DNA of 64,000 nt from Asterias rubens (GCF_902459465.1 NC_047064.1:6660762-6724761); one strand, 5' to 3'. Positions 1-12,375 are shown, numbered from the stretch's first letter. Notes: generated from the sequence alone by a model not told the origin. Program-made: numbers and translations.

Positions 1-38
1 TTTGAGTAATTACCAATAGTGTCCATCACTGCCTTTTA
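1..38 (+). mobile_element. 3' end of a TTAA-flanked MITE (family A)
   Basis: The first 38 bases match the end of the family A element seen complete at 49246-49622 (TTTGAGTAATTACCAATAG, then GTCCA and CTGCCTTTTA). The rest of the copy lies left of the window. Confidence 0.8.
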
Positions 39-967
39 TGGTATTTGGTGATGGGAGTATTTTGTATTGTACTTTTTTGACTGCACGTTTTGAGATTCTG
101 CTTTTAAATAAATTGAAGACACAAAATGTAGGCTCATGTGTAATTATTATAATTTAGTTTCGATTCAATTAACCAAATGCCGTCTTGGTACTTGGTACAC
201 TACAGGAGGGTTATATCTCCTCTGGATTTTACGTCAATTTGTACCTTAATCAACTTACAACTACAATTGTTTGTTCTTTAATGTATTTCCAAGCTTGCTG
301 TGCAGATGAAAATAAGCCAACCAACCAAACAAGCAACCAAACAAGCAAACACCCCCCATCAAACCAAAACATTCAATTCAATTAAATTTACATTTATTTC
401 CACAAAACATTTCCACGATTAGAACTACATTGTAGGCCTAAAGCATATCTCATGTAGCCTATTATAAAAGACAGATAGAGAATAAACTGGCGGGAAGCGC
501 GTGGAGGCAAAAACAAACAAACACACAAACACCACCAAAAAAACCATAAAATAAACAACCAAACAAACGATAGGCCTAATTGCTTTTCAAACTGATGTAC
601 AGCCCAATGCATAATTGGCTCGATAACATTGCAGCAGGAATCGCCCATGGTCACGCATGGTATAATCTGTTCAATGCATTATAGAATTACCGCTCACCTC
701 TCCAGCGGCATGTAATAATAAAATAATAAAAATCAATTTAAAAGTTTAAAAGGCTACATTATCGACTTGCCTTTATTGGTAGGCACACGTGTTGCAAGGC
801 GGCTTTTGTTTCGGCCGGAGGACTCAGTACGAGAGAAAAATAATTGACATAAAAATATTGAATCAAATAAAATATAGCTACAGGGTGAGTTGCCTTGACT
901 TGCCTTGTATTTCATTCAGTTGTTGTACCGCTGCAAGTATTTGATGTCTTATTGGCGCACGGGCTTA

Positions 968-1190
968 AAGGCACTGGAAACCTTTGGAAGTTGCCAAAGA
1001 TCGATATTCTCTTTTTATGTATCAGAACATTATGCATAAAAAAAAAAAAAACGGTGAAAGTTTTCTCTAAATTGGTCTTCAATACTTGCAACAGAACAAT
1101 GAAAGAAAAAACACCACAGTTGCATTTTGTTTGTGTGCTTTCAGATGCATATAAAAGGCTTCAGCTGAAGTCTTTTCTTTAATGAGAAAT
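968..1190 (+). mobile_element. degraded family A-like foldback element (5' half)
   Basis: Begins AAAGGCACTGGAAACC and keeps the order of family A landmarks: a GTGAAAGTTT-like block, AATGAAAGAAAAAACACC, GTGTGCTTTCAGATGCAT, then a central palindrome AAAAGGCTTCAGCTGAAG. The 3' half is missing or unrecognisable. Confidence 0.6.
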
Positions 1191-1994
1191 TAAAGCCCAC
1201 CCCGGGGTGGGCTGGTCGCATAATATTTTCCCTTGTAGCGTTGAGTAAATATGATGTTAAGCTGGAAAAGGTAGAGACGCCATACTTTTATTTTATCGGG
1301 TATTGTTTCCTCTTACTTGCTCATCTCTACACCTATCTGTATATCTTTGTACAGCTAAAACCATAAACAGTAACAAAATAAAACCTTCTGCCTTTAGCTC
1401 AAAGATAATAGTTTCAGGGTTTCACTTAAATGCCTATAGGTCTATTTATATTCGAAGTGACCCTATTAGATTTGTACAGTAGTAAGAGAGATTAAAATTA
1501 ACCTCATTTTATAGTTTTCATTTGAAAAGAAAATTGAAATCAACAGCAAATGGGAGTATGTAGACATTATTGGCTTTAATATTCCGAGACTTTGACATTT
1601 AGACGGACTTCTTTCTCTGGAGAATTGGTACGCTAAACGTGGTTAACAACGAACTAAAAGGTTTTTCTCCTGATATTAAATCCAACATTTTAACAAACAC
1701 TTCAAAAAGACAAAATAAATCATTGGGAAAGCTAACCATCCTTACACTATACAGCTGAGAAGCTGAAATGCTAAGGACGCGGCTACACTAAACGTGTTCG
1801 AGCCGTGGGTGTGCAAGGGCACCTGATAGGACAAAATACAGTTACACTGACCTATATTATAACAATGGAATACAGCCACAGGTAAACAATGTTCCGGGGA
1901 GAGGAAAAACGGATCGGCCTTGAGAAAAAGAAAAAACCTGGTCACATAGGAGAGAAAAGAACCAACGCACAATTACTCTTAATCTACGCACAAG

Positions 1995-2050
1995 ACCTTA
2001 GCTGGGTATCGACCCAGGGCCATATTGGTGAGAGGCAAGCGCTCTAAACA
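1995..2050 (-). repeat. tRNA-derived SINE-like fragment
   Basis: On the minus strand there is a box A-like stretch (TTTAGAGCGCTTGCCTCTCA) followed by a box B-like GGGTCGATACCC. This is a tRNA-derived internal promoter layout; no complete tRNA fold was confirmed. Confidence 0.45.
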
Positions 2051-2408
2051 CACTTGCCATTCATGCCAAGCAACTATAGCCTAAAACATATGATGCCACA
2101 CTTCCAGGCTCCTGAATACCGCCAGAGAATGAATTTTAGCCACAGGTCAATCCCCACCCATAATCACCGTTCACCTATACATTCATTTGACATAGAGATA
2201 CGCAGTCAAATCCTAAACATTACATGCCAGCCGTGTACATACTACACGGAAACTGCATGCAGACGACCGAAATTATGTCAGCTGCACCCACATCACCTCA
2301 GACCAATCAAAACACAGATATGTTAAGCTTACGTAACTGCACGTTTATCCAATGACAACAATGTATCCAAAGAAGTCACTGATTCTGGAAAGCAAGTCTG
2401 TCTTTATT

Positions 2409-4700
2409 CTTGCAGATAAAAAGAGGGGGACCAGTCTACACAACTACAAGTAAATGAAGCCTTCGGAGAAACTGGTCCGATAGAAAGTTTGTAACACATT
2501 TTAGATACTGATGACTTGACGGACGTGATATAACAGTAGAATGTCAAGGATTTTGAGCCGATGTAAGGCGGTTGCAAAACGCGAATGAGTAATCTTCCCT
2601 TGAAGGGATTACCTTTATGAAACAAGGACGTACACCATCGACTTATAATAGACAACTTAAAACATATCTGAAGGTGAGCCATGGACACAGACGAGGTGCA
2701 GAGGATAGACGGAGAAAGCAACTCAATAAATTCAGATCAATATAGGGTCCGCGATTTTGTTTTATTTTCGTATACTAATGGGATACAAGAAAAATGTGCA
2801 AGTATAAAGGCTGACCGAGACACTGAAAAAAAAAACAATTGTGCAGTAAAGCACATAGGCTTTGCAATTAACAAAAGGGCTCACAAAAATACATGAGCAG
2901 TGACAATTTGTACCTGTCTGCACTATTGATGAAGAAAACCAAATTGAATTCAATTACTAACACTCGCTTTTCATGCTCCATTTGTATTCGTTTATTTCTT
3001 AGCTACTAACTTGAAAAATAACCCTTTTACTTGTTAATCATGTGCCAACCAATTGTATTGATTGATTGTTCCGTTATTAAACTGTGGAATTGTGTGGTGA
3101 ATCCAAGAGTTAAAATACATGTCCTGAAAGATGAGCGCCTCTTCTATCTCAGATTGACACAATATATTACAACATGTATCCTCTACATTTCGCACAATGC
3201 CGTACGAGCTAATTTAAATATATTTTGTAGAGTTCTGTCTCATATATATTGACACCATTTAAAATCCTTTGACCTTAACAAATCCCAATGTCATATGACT
3301 TCTTTTAACTCATTTTAATTCCCTATTCATTCGATAATTTGAAAGTCAACGAACATCGTTAAAGGCAGGGTATTATACTTTTGGTTATTGTGAAAGATGT
3401 ATCCCAACATTATATTAATAAATAAAAAAACTGTGAAAGTTGGGCTCAGTTAATTTGGTCACAGAGATGCTACAAAATAATGAAAGCTAAACAAAACAAA
3501 TGATTGCAATGGTGTGCTTTCAGATGCCTTAAAAAAGGGCTTCACAACTAAAGCCTTGCAGATAAAAAGAGGGGGACCAGTCTACACAACTACAAGTAAA
3601 TGAAGCCTTCGGAGAAACTGGTCCGATAGAAAGTTTGTAACACATTTTAGATACTGATGACTTGACGGACGTGATATAACAGTAGAATGTCAAGGATTTT
3701 GAGCCGATGTAAGGCGGTTGCAAAACGCGAATGAGTAATCTTCCCTTGAAGGGATTACCTTTATGAAACAAGGACGTACACCATCGACTTATAATAGACA
3801 ACTTCAAACATATCTGAAGGTGAGACATGGACACAGACGAGGTGCAGAGGATAGACGGAGAAAGCAACTCAATAAATTCAGATCAATATAGGGTCCGCGA
3901 TTTTGTTTTATTTTCGTATACTAATGGGATACAAGAAAAATGTGCAAGTATAAAGGCTGACCGAGACACTGAAAAAAAAACAATTGTGCAGTAAAGCACA
4001 TAGGCTTTGCAATCAACAAAAGGGCTCACAAAAATACATGAGCAGTGACAATTTGTACCTGTCTGCACTATTGATGAAGAAAACCAAATTGAATTCAATT
4101 ACTAACACTCGCTTTTCATGCTCCATTTGTATTCGTTTATTTCTTAGCTACTAACTTGAAAAATAACCCTTTTACTTGTTAATCATGTGCCAACCAATTG
4201 TATTGATTGATTGTTCCGTTATTAAACTGTGGAATTGTGTGGTGAATCCAAGAGTTAAAATACATGTCCTGAAAGATGAGCGCCTCTTCTATCTCAGATT
4301 GACACAATATATTACAACACGTATCCTCTACATTTCGCACAATGCCGTACGAGCTAATTTAAATATTTGTAGAGTTCTGTCTCATATATATTGACACCAT
4401 TTAAAATCCTTTGACCTTTACAAATCCCAATGTCATATGACTTCTTTTAACTCATTTTAATTCCCTATTCATTCGATAATTTGAAAGTCAACGAACATCG
4501 TTAAAGGCAGGGTATATACTTTTGGTTATTGTGAAAAATGTATCCAAACATTATATTAATAAATAAAAAAACTGTGAAAGTTGGGCTCAGTTAATTTGGT
4601 CACAGAGATGCTACAAAATAATGAAAGCTACACAAAACAAATGATTGCAATGGTGTGCTTTCAGATGCCTTAAAAAAGGGCTTCACAACTAAAGCCTTTC
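2409..4700. repeat. tandem duplication, two 1.15-kb units
   Basis: Unit 1 (about 2409-3554) and unit 2 (about 3555-4700) are nearly identical with a constant offset of about 1146 bp. Differences are scattered substitutions and small indels. Each unit ends in the same degraded family A-like element (about 3360-3555 and 4503-4697), so the junction lies at an element end. Short open frames occur in both units but show no recognisable protein and no splice context. Confidence 0.93.
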
Positions 4701-5419
4701 TCAAATTTATATATTTGTTTTATATAACTATTTCTCCGAAACTACGCTACTTTAAAGGATGCCGTTGTTAACAATGTTGTACTATATCAACAACTTCCCG
4801 GTGCTGTTTATACCAAGTAAATTTTATTGGTAATTAATTTCTGGAACAATAATTACCAAAAACACCTTCCCATTGTTGATCAACACATTCGTGCTAACAG
4901 ATGTTCTGACCCATTTCACTGACCAATTTCATGTTTGCTCAATTAAATAAAACATCTCCCATGATTGGTTGCTTTGTTTCCAAAAGAAAATCAAAAATTA
5001 TTTGTAATTAGTTGTGTTACATTGATACAAATTATTGTCGATGTCGAGGAAGATGTTCTCCTAACATGTAAACAAAGTTTACAAAGTAGGGTTCAGGTAG
5101 CTGGTGCCTATATAGGTGGGGCCCCGTCGATGACTCAAAAGTCTGATCCGTGAGCCACATACTCTCAGGCAGATGTCACATGCTGTATGTTAAAGGGAGG
5201 GTTTGAACATGGAGATGTCTTTGTCGTTCCCTTTCCTTTCTCTGCTGTCGATAAACGGTTGCCTGAGCTATACACGAAAGGTCTCTATATACTCTCCCTT
5301 AAAAAAGGTCTATATCATCCCTTTAAATCAGAGGCTGCATCTGTCGAGGCCTGGATATTGAACATGTATTACTGGGACCCCAATTAATTCAAAGCCATTG
5401 CCATCTAATTGATCGACAG
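4701..5419. other. sequence immediately upstream of the first recognised channel exon
   Basis: No exon could be assigned. In GlyR-type genes the exon before DFSVTMYLRM is short and encodes a beta strand ending in Met; none with a fitting donor is visible here or farther left. Open frames at 4965-5153 and 5187-5387 have no recognisable family features. Confidence 0.4.
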
Positions 5420-8400
5420 GATTTCTCCGTGACCATGTACTTGCGGATGTTCTGGAAGGATACCCGACTAAGCTTTCACGAGAATGAGGGGATAGTCTTC
5501 AAGGGCGATGCCATAGACAGTTTGTGGGTCCCAGACGTCTTCTTCTTGTTTGAGAAAAAAGCATCGGTGCACTCGGTGACCCAACCTAATAGGCTGATTC
5601 GAGTTCAGCCAGATGGTAGCATTACGTACAGTGCAAGGTAACTTCGGGGAATCTAAAAATGTATTGCATGCCAATATGATAACGTAAATGTCACAGTCAA
5701 ATGTGACAGTGTTTACTGCCTCGATGTATTATGCATCTGTTTTTTGTACAGTCTCAGTCTCCGCTTAATGTAAAACATTACCCATCCCCGGTCGTTGTTT
5801 TTCTACGCTCGTGTTAATGAAAAGATGCCTCAAAAGTGATAAATATACAATGTAGCTCGCAAGCCTGGGGAATTAACCCTGTAATCAAGGGTGCTTGCTA
5901 CGTGAACCAGAAACCGGTTTAACCCTTCGTCCACGATAAAGTGTGCTGGGTTCTTTTACACATGCACTACCAATCCCAGTACACAGAATGTCCACTCCGA
6001 AGGACATAGCAATTATGGTCAAGTACCTATCTCAAAGACACTCGCTCCAAGACGGGGACTTGAACCCACACTCTAATCACCTCAAACTATACAGTCAATC
6101 ATTTCGACGCATCGCCAGTAAATCTCAATAGCACTCTGTTGGTTGTCTAAAATAATAATTTGATTTCCACCGCTTCAAGGCTTCAGACAATCACGGTGAC
6201 AATTTGTCAGTAGCACCAATTAACTAGTGGTTTGAGTATGGCGAGTATAGATTTTAAAATTGCGGTTCTCTGTTATCATCCATGTCGTGGCATTGCCCTC
6301 TGTTTATCTTCGAAGTTTGGTTCAGGAGTAAACTAAAACGGCATAGAAACCATAAATCCCCCCCCCCCCATGTTTAAAAACACCCAAGTCGTATGGTTCC
6401 TGCTCTTTCCGATTTGCAGCAGATCAGTTTACGGAATAGTTTTCCAGAGGCTGTTAAACTGTCTGAAACGACAGAATAATTCAAAACCCAGCTGAAAAAA
6501 TCATGTATGTTTACTTTGTGCAATTATTTCCCCTATCACGGTGATGACAATGTGCTATCAATTAGAATGGTTTATTGATCACTTCAAAAATGTATCATCT
6601 ATTGAGATTTGAGTTGATGAGATTTGAGTTGATTTTGTTTTTTCAGAGTTAGTGCAACTCTTGCATGCAACATGCAACTGCAGCAGTTCCCGATGGATTC
6701 ACAAAAGTGCACCATCATCATGAGCAGCTGTGAGTTTATCAATCAATCAAGTTTTATCTTGATGACCAGCTTTGTATAGTTGTTTTGGTAAGAAAGAAAG
6801 AAAAAAATCCTTATTAGGAGAGCAAGTTGTTGAGAGATTTTAAGGCAATATAAATGCCTCTCCACTTGGGCAAGATTTTGTAATTGTCGAAGTACACAAC
6901 TGATGTAACCAGCACGTAATGAAATAACAAATTTAGCCTGTTTCGTCAATCGGAGCCACGAGAAAATATCGAGGCCTCCAGCCAAATTTCCTAATCCGGA
7001 AACTCGTTACAAGATTAGATTTTAGCTCGGAATCTGCGTTAGTCTGACCCATTTCTGGGTAATTTTGACACATGCTCTTGCTCAAACTGACCCCAAAAAG
7101 AGTCAGAACCCACGGGACCTGGAACTGAATCATTCTGATCGGGAGATTTTAAAATATTCTGAAATTTGCTTCTATATATCTTTTCTTCCAATCTAGACGC
7201 TTACAGCACGGCGGACGTGATTTTATTCATGGACGAGAAATCAGTTGAAATCGAAAAAGGACTCACTATTTCAAAGTTCTCCTTGACTAATTGGACATAT
7301 GAGAATGTAGACTTGTCATACCTGCTTGGTAAGAGTGACCTGTGTATCTAGTTCGTTACCCACCACTTTAATAAGTAAAACTTCTAATGGTTAGTTACGT
7401 GATGATCAACACGACAGTACTCTGGAATAAAGAATAAAGCACCATTCTTGTTCTTCGCGTTTAACCTTGCGAGCTCAATGAGAAACGCAATGTATGTACC
7501 ATTATAAACCCTTTTTAATCTTCTTGAGGTTATTTTACCTTCTTGTGGTCCGTAGATATCAAGTATTCCTTCAACATTTGTATGACCCCAGAGCGTTGTC
7601 AACAATTGCATTGGGGGCAAGTATTAACAAACTGAACATTACTGTATCTCGGACAAGTGAACTGAAATGGTTAATATTTTGTTTCGTTGATACAGACTGT
7701 ACCGAAAATGAAATTATGATGATTATTTTGTTCTTAATTAAGTAATTAGTGATGTTGTGCTGTTGGCTACAGTATTGGGATGGCAATGTGTTCATTTTTG
7801 CATGGAGCTTTCCTTTCCCAGGGTGTACCTATTACAGTTTCACTTTTTTTTTTTTCATCTTTGACAACAGGTAACTATAGCTCACCGCGATGCCATTTCT
7901 TCTTCCAGCGTCAAATGGAATCATACCTCCTGACCGTCTACATCCCTACCGTTCTGCTGGTCTCCATAGCCTGGCTGTCATTCTGGATTGACGCCAAAGC
8001 AGCGCCCGCTCGTGTCGCTCTTGGGATAACGACGGTGCTGACTGTCACCACGATGACGGCAGGCATACAGGAGACGCTACCCGTTGTGACGTATGCTAAG
8101 GTCAGTCTATTTTTATCACACATTGCAAAGAAAACCGGGCTGTTAAAAAACTGTATCTGACCTTTAAAAAAAACGCAACAGCTGATTTCAGCTATTTCTG
8201 TTGTTACAAAATTGTGCATGGTTTCTCACTTTTTACTCCTGACAAACGCAACAGATTAAGCCCAAATTTCGACAGGATTTGTTATTTCATGTACACGGTC
8301 GATCCCATAAAACATAAACACTGTTTGACAGCTCTAACAATCCTGTATTAACACTTTTAAAGAAACACTTATTTCTGCCATATCAATTACGTTAATGGTA

Positions 8401-10881
8401 TAATTCTAATACCACATGACGTTAATTTTGATTCTCTCTTCGGTATCTACTTTGACAACACCTGGATTCCGGGTCGCTGAAATTCTGACACTTTACCGTG
8501 TCAGACTGACCCAGAAACTGGTTAAAAGTCGGGATTTAAGCTCGGATTTTACACCAACGTGACTCATTAATTTTCTGGGTCATTTTAACACAGATTCGGG
8601 CCGCAGTAAATCCGAAAAGGGTTCGTTCAAACGGGACTCATGAGCTGTGACCCGGAAGTTTGTAGAGGTTACTTTGTTGTTAATATTGCTTTGGGATATC
8701 AGAATTCTGAAAACATACCTCATGAAGGAATTCAGCGATTAACTGTCATTTTCATACTTGTCATTATTTTGCTAGTTACTGTTTCTAGTGTTTTTTTCTT
8801 GTGCGCCTTGGGTGCCATTTTAGGCAGATATGTGCGCTTTATAAATCTCTCATTATTATTATTACTATTATTATTATATCAATGCGTCACTCTTTAATAG
8901 AGTGGGTTATCAAGACCCACCACGCTCCCATTTGAATTTCTATGCACGCGTCTTTCCTTATCGTTGCCTTTCTATGTTTTGGGAGACCACGCCTTTTGGC
9001 AACCACAGTAAACAAAAAAAATATTGTTTATGCTCTCATTGGCATTCCACTGTTGTTTTTCTTTTTTAATATGTTTTAATACTTTTTTCATGCACTTGTG
9101 AGTTCTTTGCCCGAATAAATAGTGTTGTTATTATTAATTTAAATCAACTCCACATGATTTTACTTTTTATAGGCGATTGACGTATGGCTTGCTGTCTGCC
9201 TATTGTTCGTTTTCTTCTCTCTACTCGAGTATGGAATGGCCAACTACCTACTAGTCAAGCAGGTACGGTAATTTATGTATTGTATGCACCTGAGTGTGCA
9301 CCCGTTTGTCTGTGAAGCTATACTGCTGTATAATTTGGTTGTGAAATGAGTCCAAGTTTAACGGGTGTTAAAGGCGGGTACACGTTTTATGGTCAAAGAC
9401 AGGCATCATTACTCTGTGTGTCCCAATTTATGCAAATAATTTATGCAAATAACAAACCTGAGACAACTTGGTCGTCAACGTTGCAACACAAACAATGAAC
9501 GACAAAACACCCTTGTGTGCAGTGCATATATTAGATAAAGCCTCAGTGCATATATTAGATAAAGCCTTTCTCCGACACAAATTTCGGGGGTTAAAATTTC
9601 TCACAATGATAGCAACAGCTCTTCAGTGCTCATTACATAGTAAGTTGTTATGGTCATTAACGTGTAGAATTAAAACCAAAAGTACACCCCGACTTCAATA
9701 CAATTCAGAGACCCGCAGATTGACGGCTCTTGCTTGATACCGTAATGAATGCTGGAAGTCCTTGTCACGCTTTGCGTGTAATTCAGAGAGCCACAATCCT
9801 TTTTAAATGTGGAAGCGAGTGAATGTTTTTGCGTAGACCTTATGCACATGACGTCATTTCAGTACGGCGCCCTCGCCTTGAGGTCAAAAGGAGGTTGTTC
9901 ATTGGCCAATCTATGTCCGTTTCGATTGTTTCGTCACCGTTTGACCTCAAAGATGGCGGCTGATGCATAAGGTCTATTATTCTTGGACTTGTCCGTTTTT
10001 TATTTGTTAGGTATTCTTTTCTTTCATATAATCGCTGGCTACAGTTTACTTTCCCAAAAATATTATTTAGTTTTTGGTAGCCATAGACTACGTTTACACC
10101 ATAGAACTTGAAGTAACATAATCGCGAATACGTAAAAACCAAACATTATATGGTTCGGAAAAACACAATTAATGGTACCGGAAAAGTCTATTACGTGCGA
10201 GACTTCTACCATCTATTTGTCACACTTGCCACACACATCATAAAAGGAGAGGAGTGACCGTTAAATAAGCCATGAAATTGGGTCCTGAGTTATGAAATAA
10301 ATTAAAGCTTCTCAAGCAGGTCGTCGTTTTAACCGGACTCTTGACCACTCGTTATTAGTGTCGCCTGTAGCTTCGCGCCAATTGTTCCCTTTGACACGTG
10401 CCGTAGTGTATTATGTTTCAATAGATGGACATTTGCATCGGGGATAAAGAATATGAATTTTGGTTTTACTGCCTCAGGCTACCGGGTAATCTCGGTGGTC
10501 TAGTTGGCAAGACACTGCTGTTTAAGTGCAAAGGTCATGGGTTTGAATCCCACAGTAATAAATATGCTTGTGATTTTTTCACAGAACTCGGGAATGTAAT
10601 GAGTATACAATGCTTAAGTAAACCCAAAATTAATAGTTTGTTTCAATTATTTGTAACAGACATCGCAAGTCAAGGATTACGACGATGTTGAACTTCACAC
10701 CAAGGAACAAATGGATACCGAAGATCTCCGAAAGTCTAGTCGCAGCGTGGATACCAAGCCACAGAAGCGGTGTGGTCGGCACACTTGGACGGCGCATCGG
10801 CTGGACTGCTACGCCAGGTGGGCCTACCCCGTGACGTTCGTCATCTTCAACATTTTCTACTGGATATATTACAATCATTGA
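5420..10881 (+). CDS. Cys-loop ligand-gated anion channel subunit (GlyR/GABA-A/GluCl type), 5' incomplete
   Basis: Plasma-membrane neurotransmitter-gated chloride channel subunit. Six in-phase exons: 5420-5637, 6647-6729, 7197-7328, 7871-8100, 9173-9262, 10660-10881 (stop TGA), giving 324 residues. Visible features in order: extracellular strands with LWVPDVFF; the Cys-loop (C, 13 residues including FPMD, C); TM1 (YIPTVLLVSIAWLSFWI); TM2 with the anion-selective PAR signature at its inner end (PARVALGITTVLTVTT); TM3 (AIDVWLAVCLLFVFFSLLEY); a short, charged cytoplasmic loop of about 50 residues; TM4 ending FNIFYWIYYNH. The 83-bp second exon and the exon starting DFSVTMYLRM match the GLRA exon layout. 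The signal peptide and first strands are missing, so the gene starts upstream or in exons I could not find. Loop C has only one cysteine, unlike GlyR. Class among anion channels is unresolved; channel identity is firm. Confidence 0.93.
5935..6125 (-). repeat. tRNA-derived SINE-like element in channel intron
   Basis: Contains the minus-strand box B-like segment (GACGGGGACTTGAACCCA on the plus strand) and the block CTGGGTTCTTTTACA, also present at 22240-22480, so the two copies belong to one SINE-like family. Confidence 0.55.
8790..8885 (+). repeat. LINE/SINE 3' tail with (ATT)n
   Basis: A GTGCGCTTTATAAATC segment is followed by an ATT microsatellite. The same tail type (GCGCTATATAAAT plus ATT repeats) recurs near 25195, 51340 and 52800, and in reverse near 22105, 47110 and 55920. 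Confidence 0.45.
9368..9600 (+). mobile_element. degraded family A-like element in channel intron
   Basis: Shares the landmarks TTAAAGGCGGG, AATAACAAACCTG, AATGAACGACAAAACACCC and a short duplicated block (GTGCATATATTAGATAAAGC twice). Boundaries are approximate. Confidence 0.5.
9834..9976. mobile_element. 143-bp foldback MITE
   Basis: Terminal inverted repeats TAGACCTTATGCA and TGCATAAGGTCTA, with a second inverted block (TTGAGGTCAAA / TTTGACCTCAA) inside. No transposase. Lies between the TM3 and TM4 exons of the channel gene. Confidence 0.8.
10470..10562 (+). repeat. tRNA-derived SINE-like element
   Basis: Plus-strand box A-like GGTCTAGTTGGCAAGACA and box B-like GGTTTGAATCCCAC lie 30-40 bp apart, a tRNA-like promoter layout. 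It sits about 100 bp upstream of the final channel exon; probably a SINE, not a functional tRNA gene. Confidence 0.55.
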
Positions 10882-11299
10882 TCTAGATTTGTTAATGGGG
10901 GACTAAATCAGGGTTTGTGTGTGTTATACATGTCGTTATCTTATGGAGACTGTTATGAGGATAATCAAAAGTATAAAACCTTGTATGTTTGTTTGGGGGT
11001 ACACACATTCAAACCGGGGACAAAAAGGGGAAAACAGGGGAAAACAGACTCCCCAGGAGTCCCCATCCAGCTGAGAAATGTGTTGGAAGCCGTTGCCAAA
11101 AACTGTAGGTAAAAAAAAAAACGACAGACAACTAAACTGAGGAGGTCCTCGGTTGCATGTGTTTAAACACATACCCTGTGGAGCCGTGGAACACTAAAAG
11201 TCTCCACAGATATACGTTTTTGAGAATATCATGTGTGTGAGTTTTTATATAATTGATATCCGTTAAAACCGAGAACTGTATAAGAAAGGGGAAAATTTT
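10882..11299. other. region after the channel stop codon
   Basis: Expected 3' UTR and downstream sequence. No canonical polyadenylation hexamer stands out close to the stop, and no gene was seen. Confidence 0.4.
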
Positions 11300-12375
11300 T
11301 ACATGTAAAAGTAACAGATATAAACTTTCAATACATTATATTTGTTATTATTTAATACTCTCTTTGTATATGGTATATATCAATGGAAAGCTGAACTGTT
11401 CCTCTTTAAAATGATACCACATTTGCAATGATAACTTGGCTACACGAATGACAATGAGGCATAGTCACAAAACTAATGTGCCAAAATTACCGTTGTCTGT
11501 GAATGGTCAATATAGGTAATGCTCAATAATCAAACCGATCAAGCTTTTCAGAACCATTAATGGTTTACACGATGATTTGCACCAGTGAGCTCATCGGACA
11601 CAATTAACCCTCATCTTATGAAAAACACCTTGTTTGATGGGTATTTGCAAGACGATATTCTACAGCCGAATGCAGTCCCATACTTGCAGACTCTTGGACC
11701 AAATGCCATACTTTAAGATGACAACGCTCGCCCCCATCGATCCCTACTGGTGACTGACTACCTGAAAAATGTTGGGGTGCACCGGATGGATTGGCCTGCT
11801 AACAGTCCAGACCTGAATCCCATGGAACATCTGTGGGACCAGCTTGGCCTCGCTGTCCGCGCCAGAACCACCAACACATCAACTGTGGCTGACCTAACCA
11901 GGTTCCTTAATAAAGAATGGAACGCCATCCCTCATCATAAGCGCATCTCAAGACTTGTGTGCAGCATGAGAAGAAGGTGCCAGGCTGTCATCAACGCCTA
12001 CGGATCATCCACTTGTTACTGAACTTTTTGTATCAATAAAGTGTATTAAGATCAGTGAATTGTCTTGCTCTATACCAAACTTCTTGTCTCAATAAAGTGA
12101 ATTAAGATCAGTAAAATGTCTTGCTTGTTTGAATTACAGTGTCAATTTGATTGTTCACACGGTAACACAAAATAGCTAATTTTGGCACATTTGATTTGTG
12201 ACTTTGTCTCATTCTCATTAACGTAGTCAAGTCCAGCAACATGTAATCATTGCAATTGTGGTATCATTTTAAAGAGGAACAGTTCAGCTTTGCAATGATA
12301 TATACCATATACAAAGAGAGTATTTAATAATAACAAATATACTGGATTGAAAAAAGTTTCCTTACTTTTTGTGAG
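11300..12375 (+). mobile_element. Tc1/mariner-type transposon relic with long terminal inverted repeats
   Basis: Long inverted repeats of roughly 190 bp (about 11306-11495 and 12175-12370) share blocks such as TTTGTATATGGTATATATCA and CTGAACTGTTCCTCTTTAAA. Between them is the C-terminal part of a DDE transposase. The total length of about 1.1 kb is short for an intact element, so the N-terminal part of the transposase is deleted. Confidence 0.88.
11624..12022 (+). pseudogene. Tc1-like transposase, C-terminal remnant
   Basis: The frame shows the family landmarks DDNARPHR, WPANSPDLNPMEHLWDQL and a closing arginine-rich helix. The in-frame TAA at 11714-11716, just before DDNARPHR, sits where relatives usually have Gln (CAA to TAA). 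The N-terminal DNA-binding domain is absent. It would have cut and joined transposon ends; this copy is dead. Confidence 0.9.

Larger units (their letters stand above)
39..2408. other. gene-less stretch left of the 1.15-kb duplication
   Basis: No exon with coding character and matching splice sites was recognised. It holds a degraded half of a family A-like element near 968-1190, with a central palindrome at 1153-1176, and a tRNA-like SINE remnant near 1995-2050. It may be a 5' intron of the channel gene or intergenic DNA. Confidence 0.5.

Noticed and set aside
2681..2896. 71-codon open frame starting MDTDEVQRIDGE
   Set aside because: Present near-identically (but frameshifted) in the second duplication unit; no splice sites, domain or conservation signal visible.
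6420..6520. LINE C-terminal fragment (LRNSFPEAVKLSETTE)
   Set aside because: It resembles the LINE C-terminal layout but is short, frameshifted and not supported by neighbouring LINE sequence.
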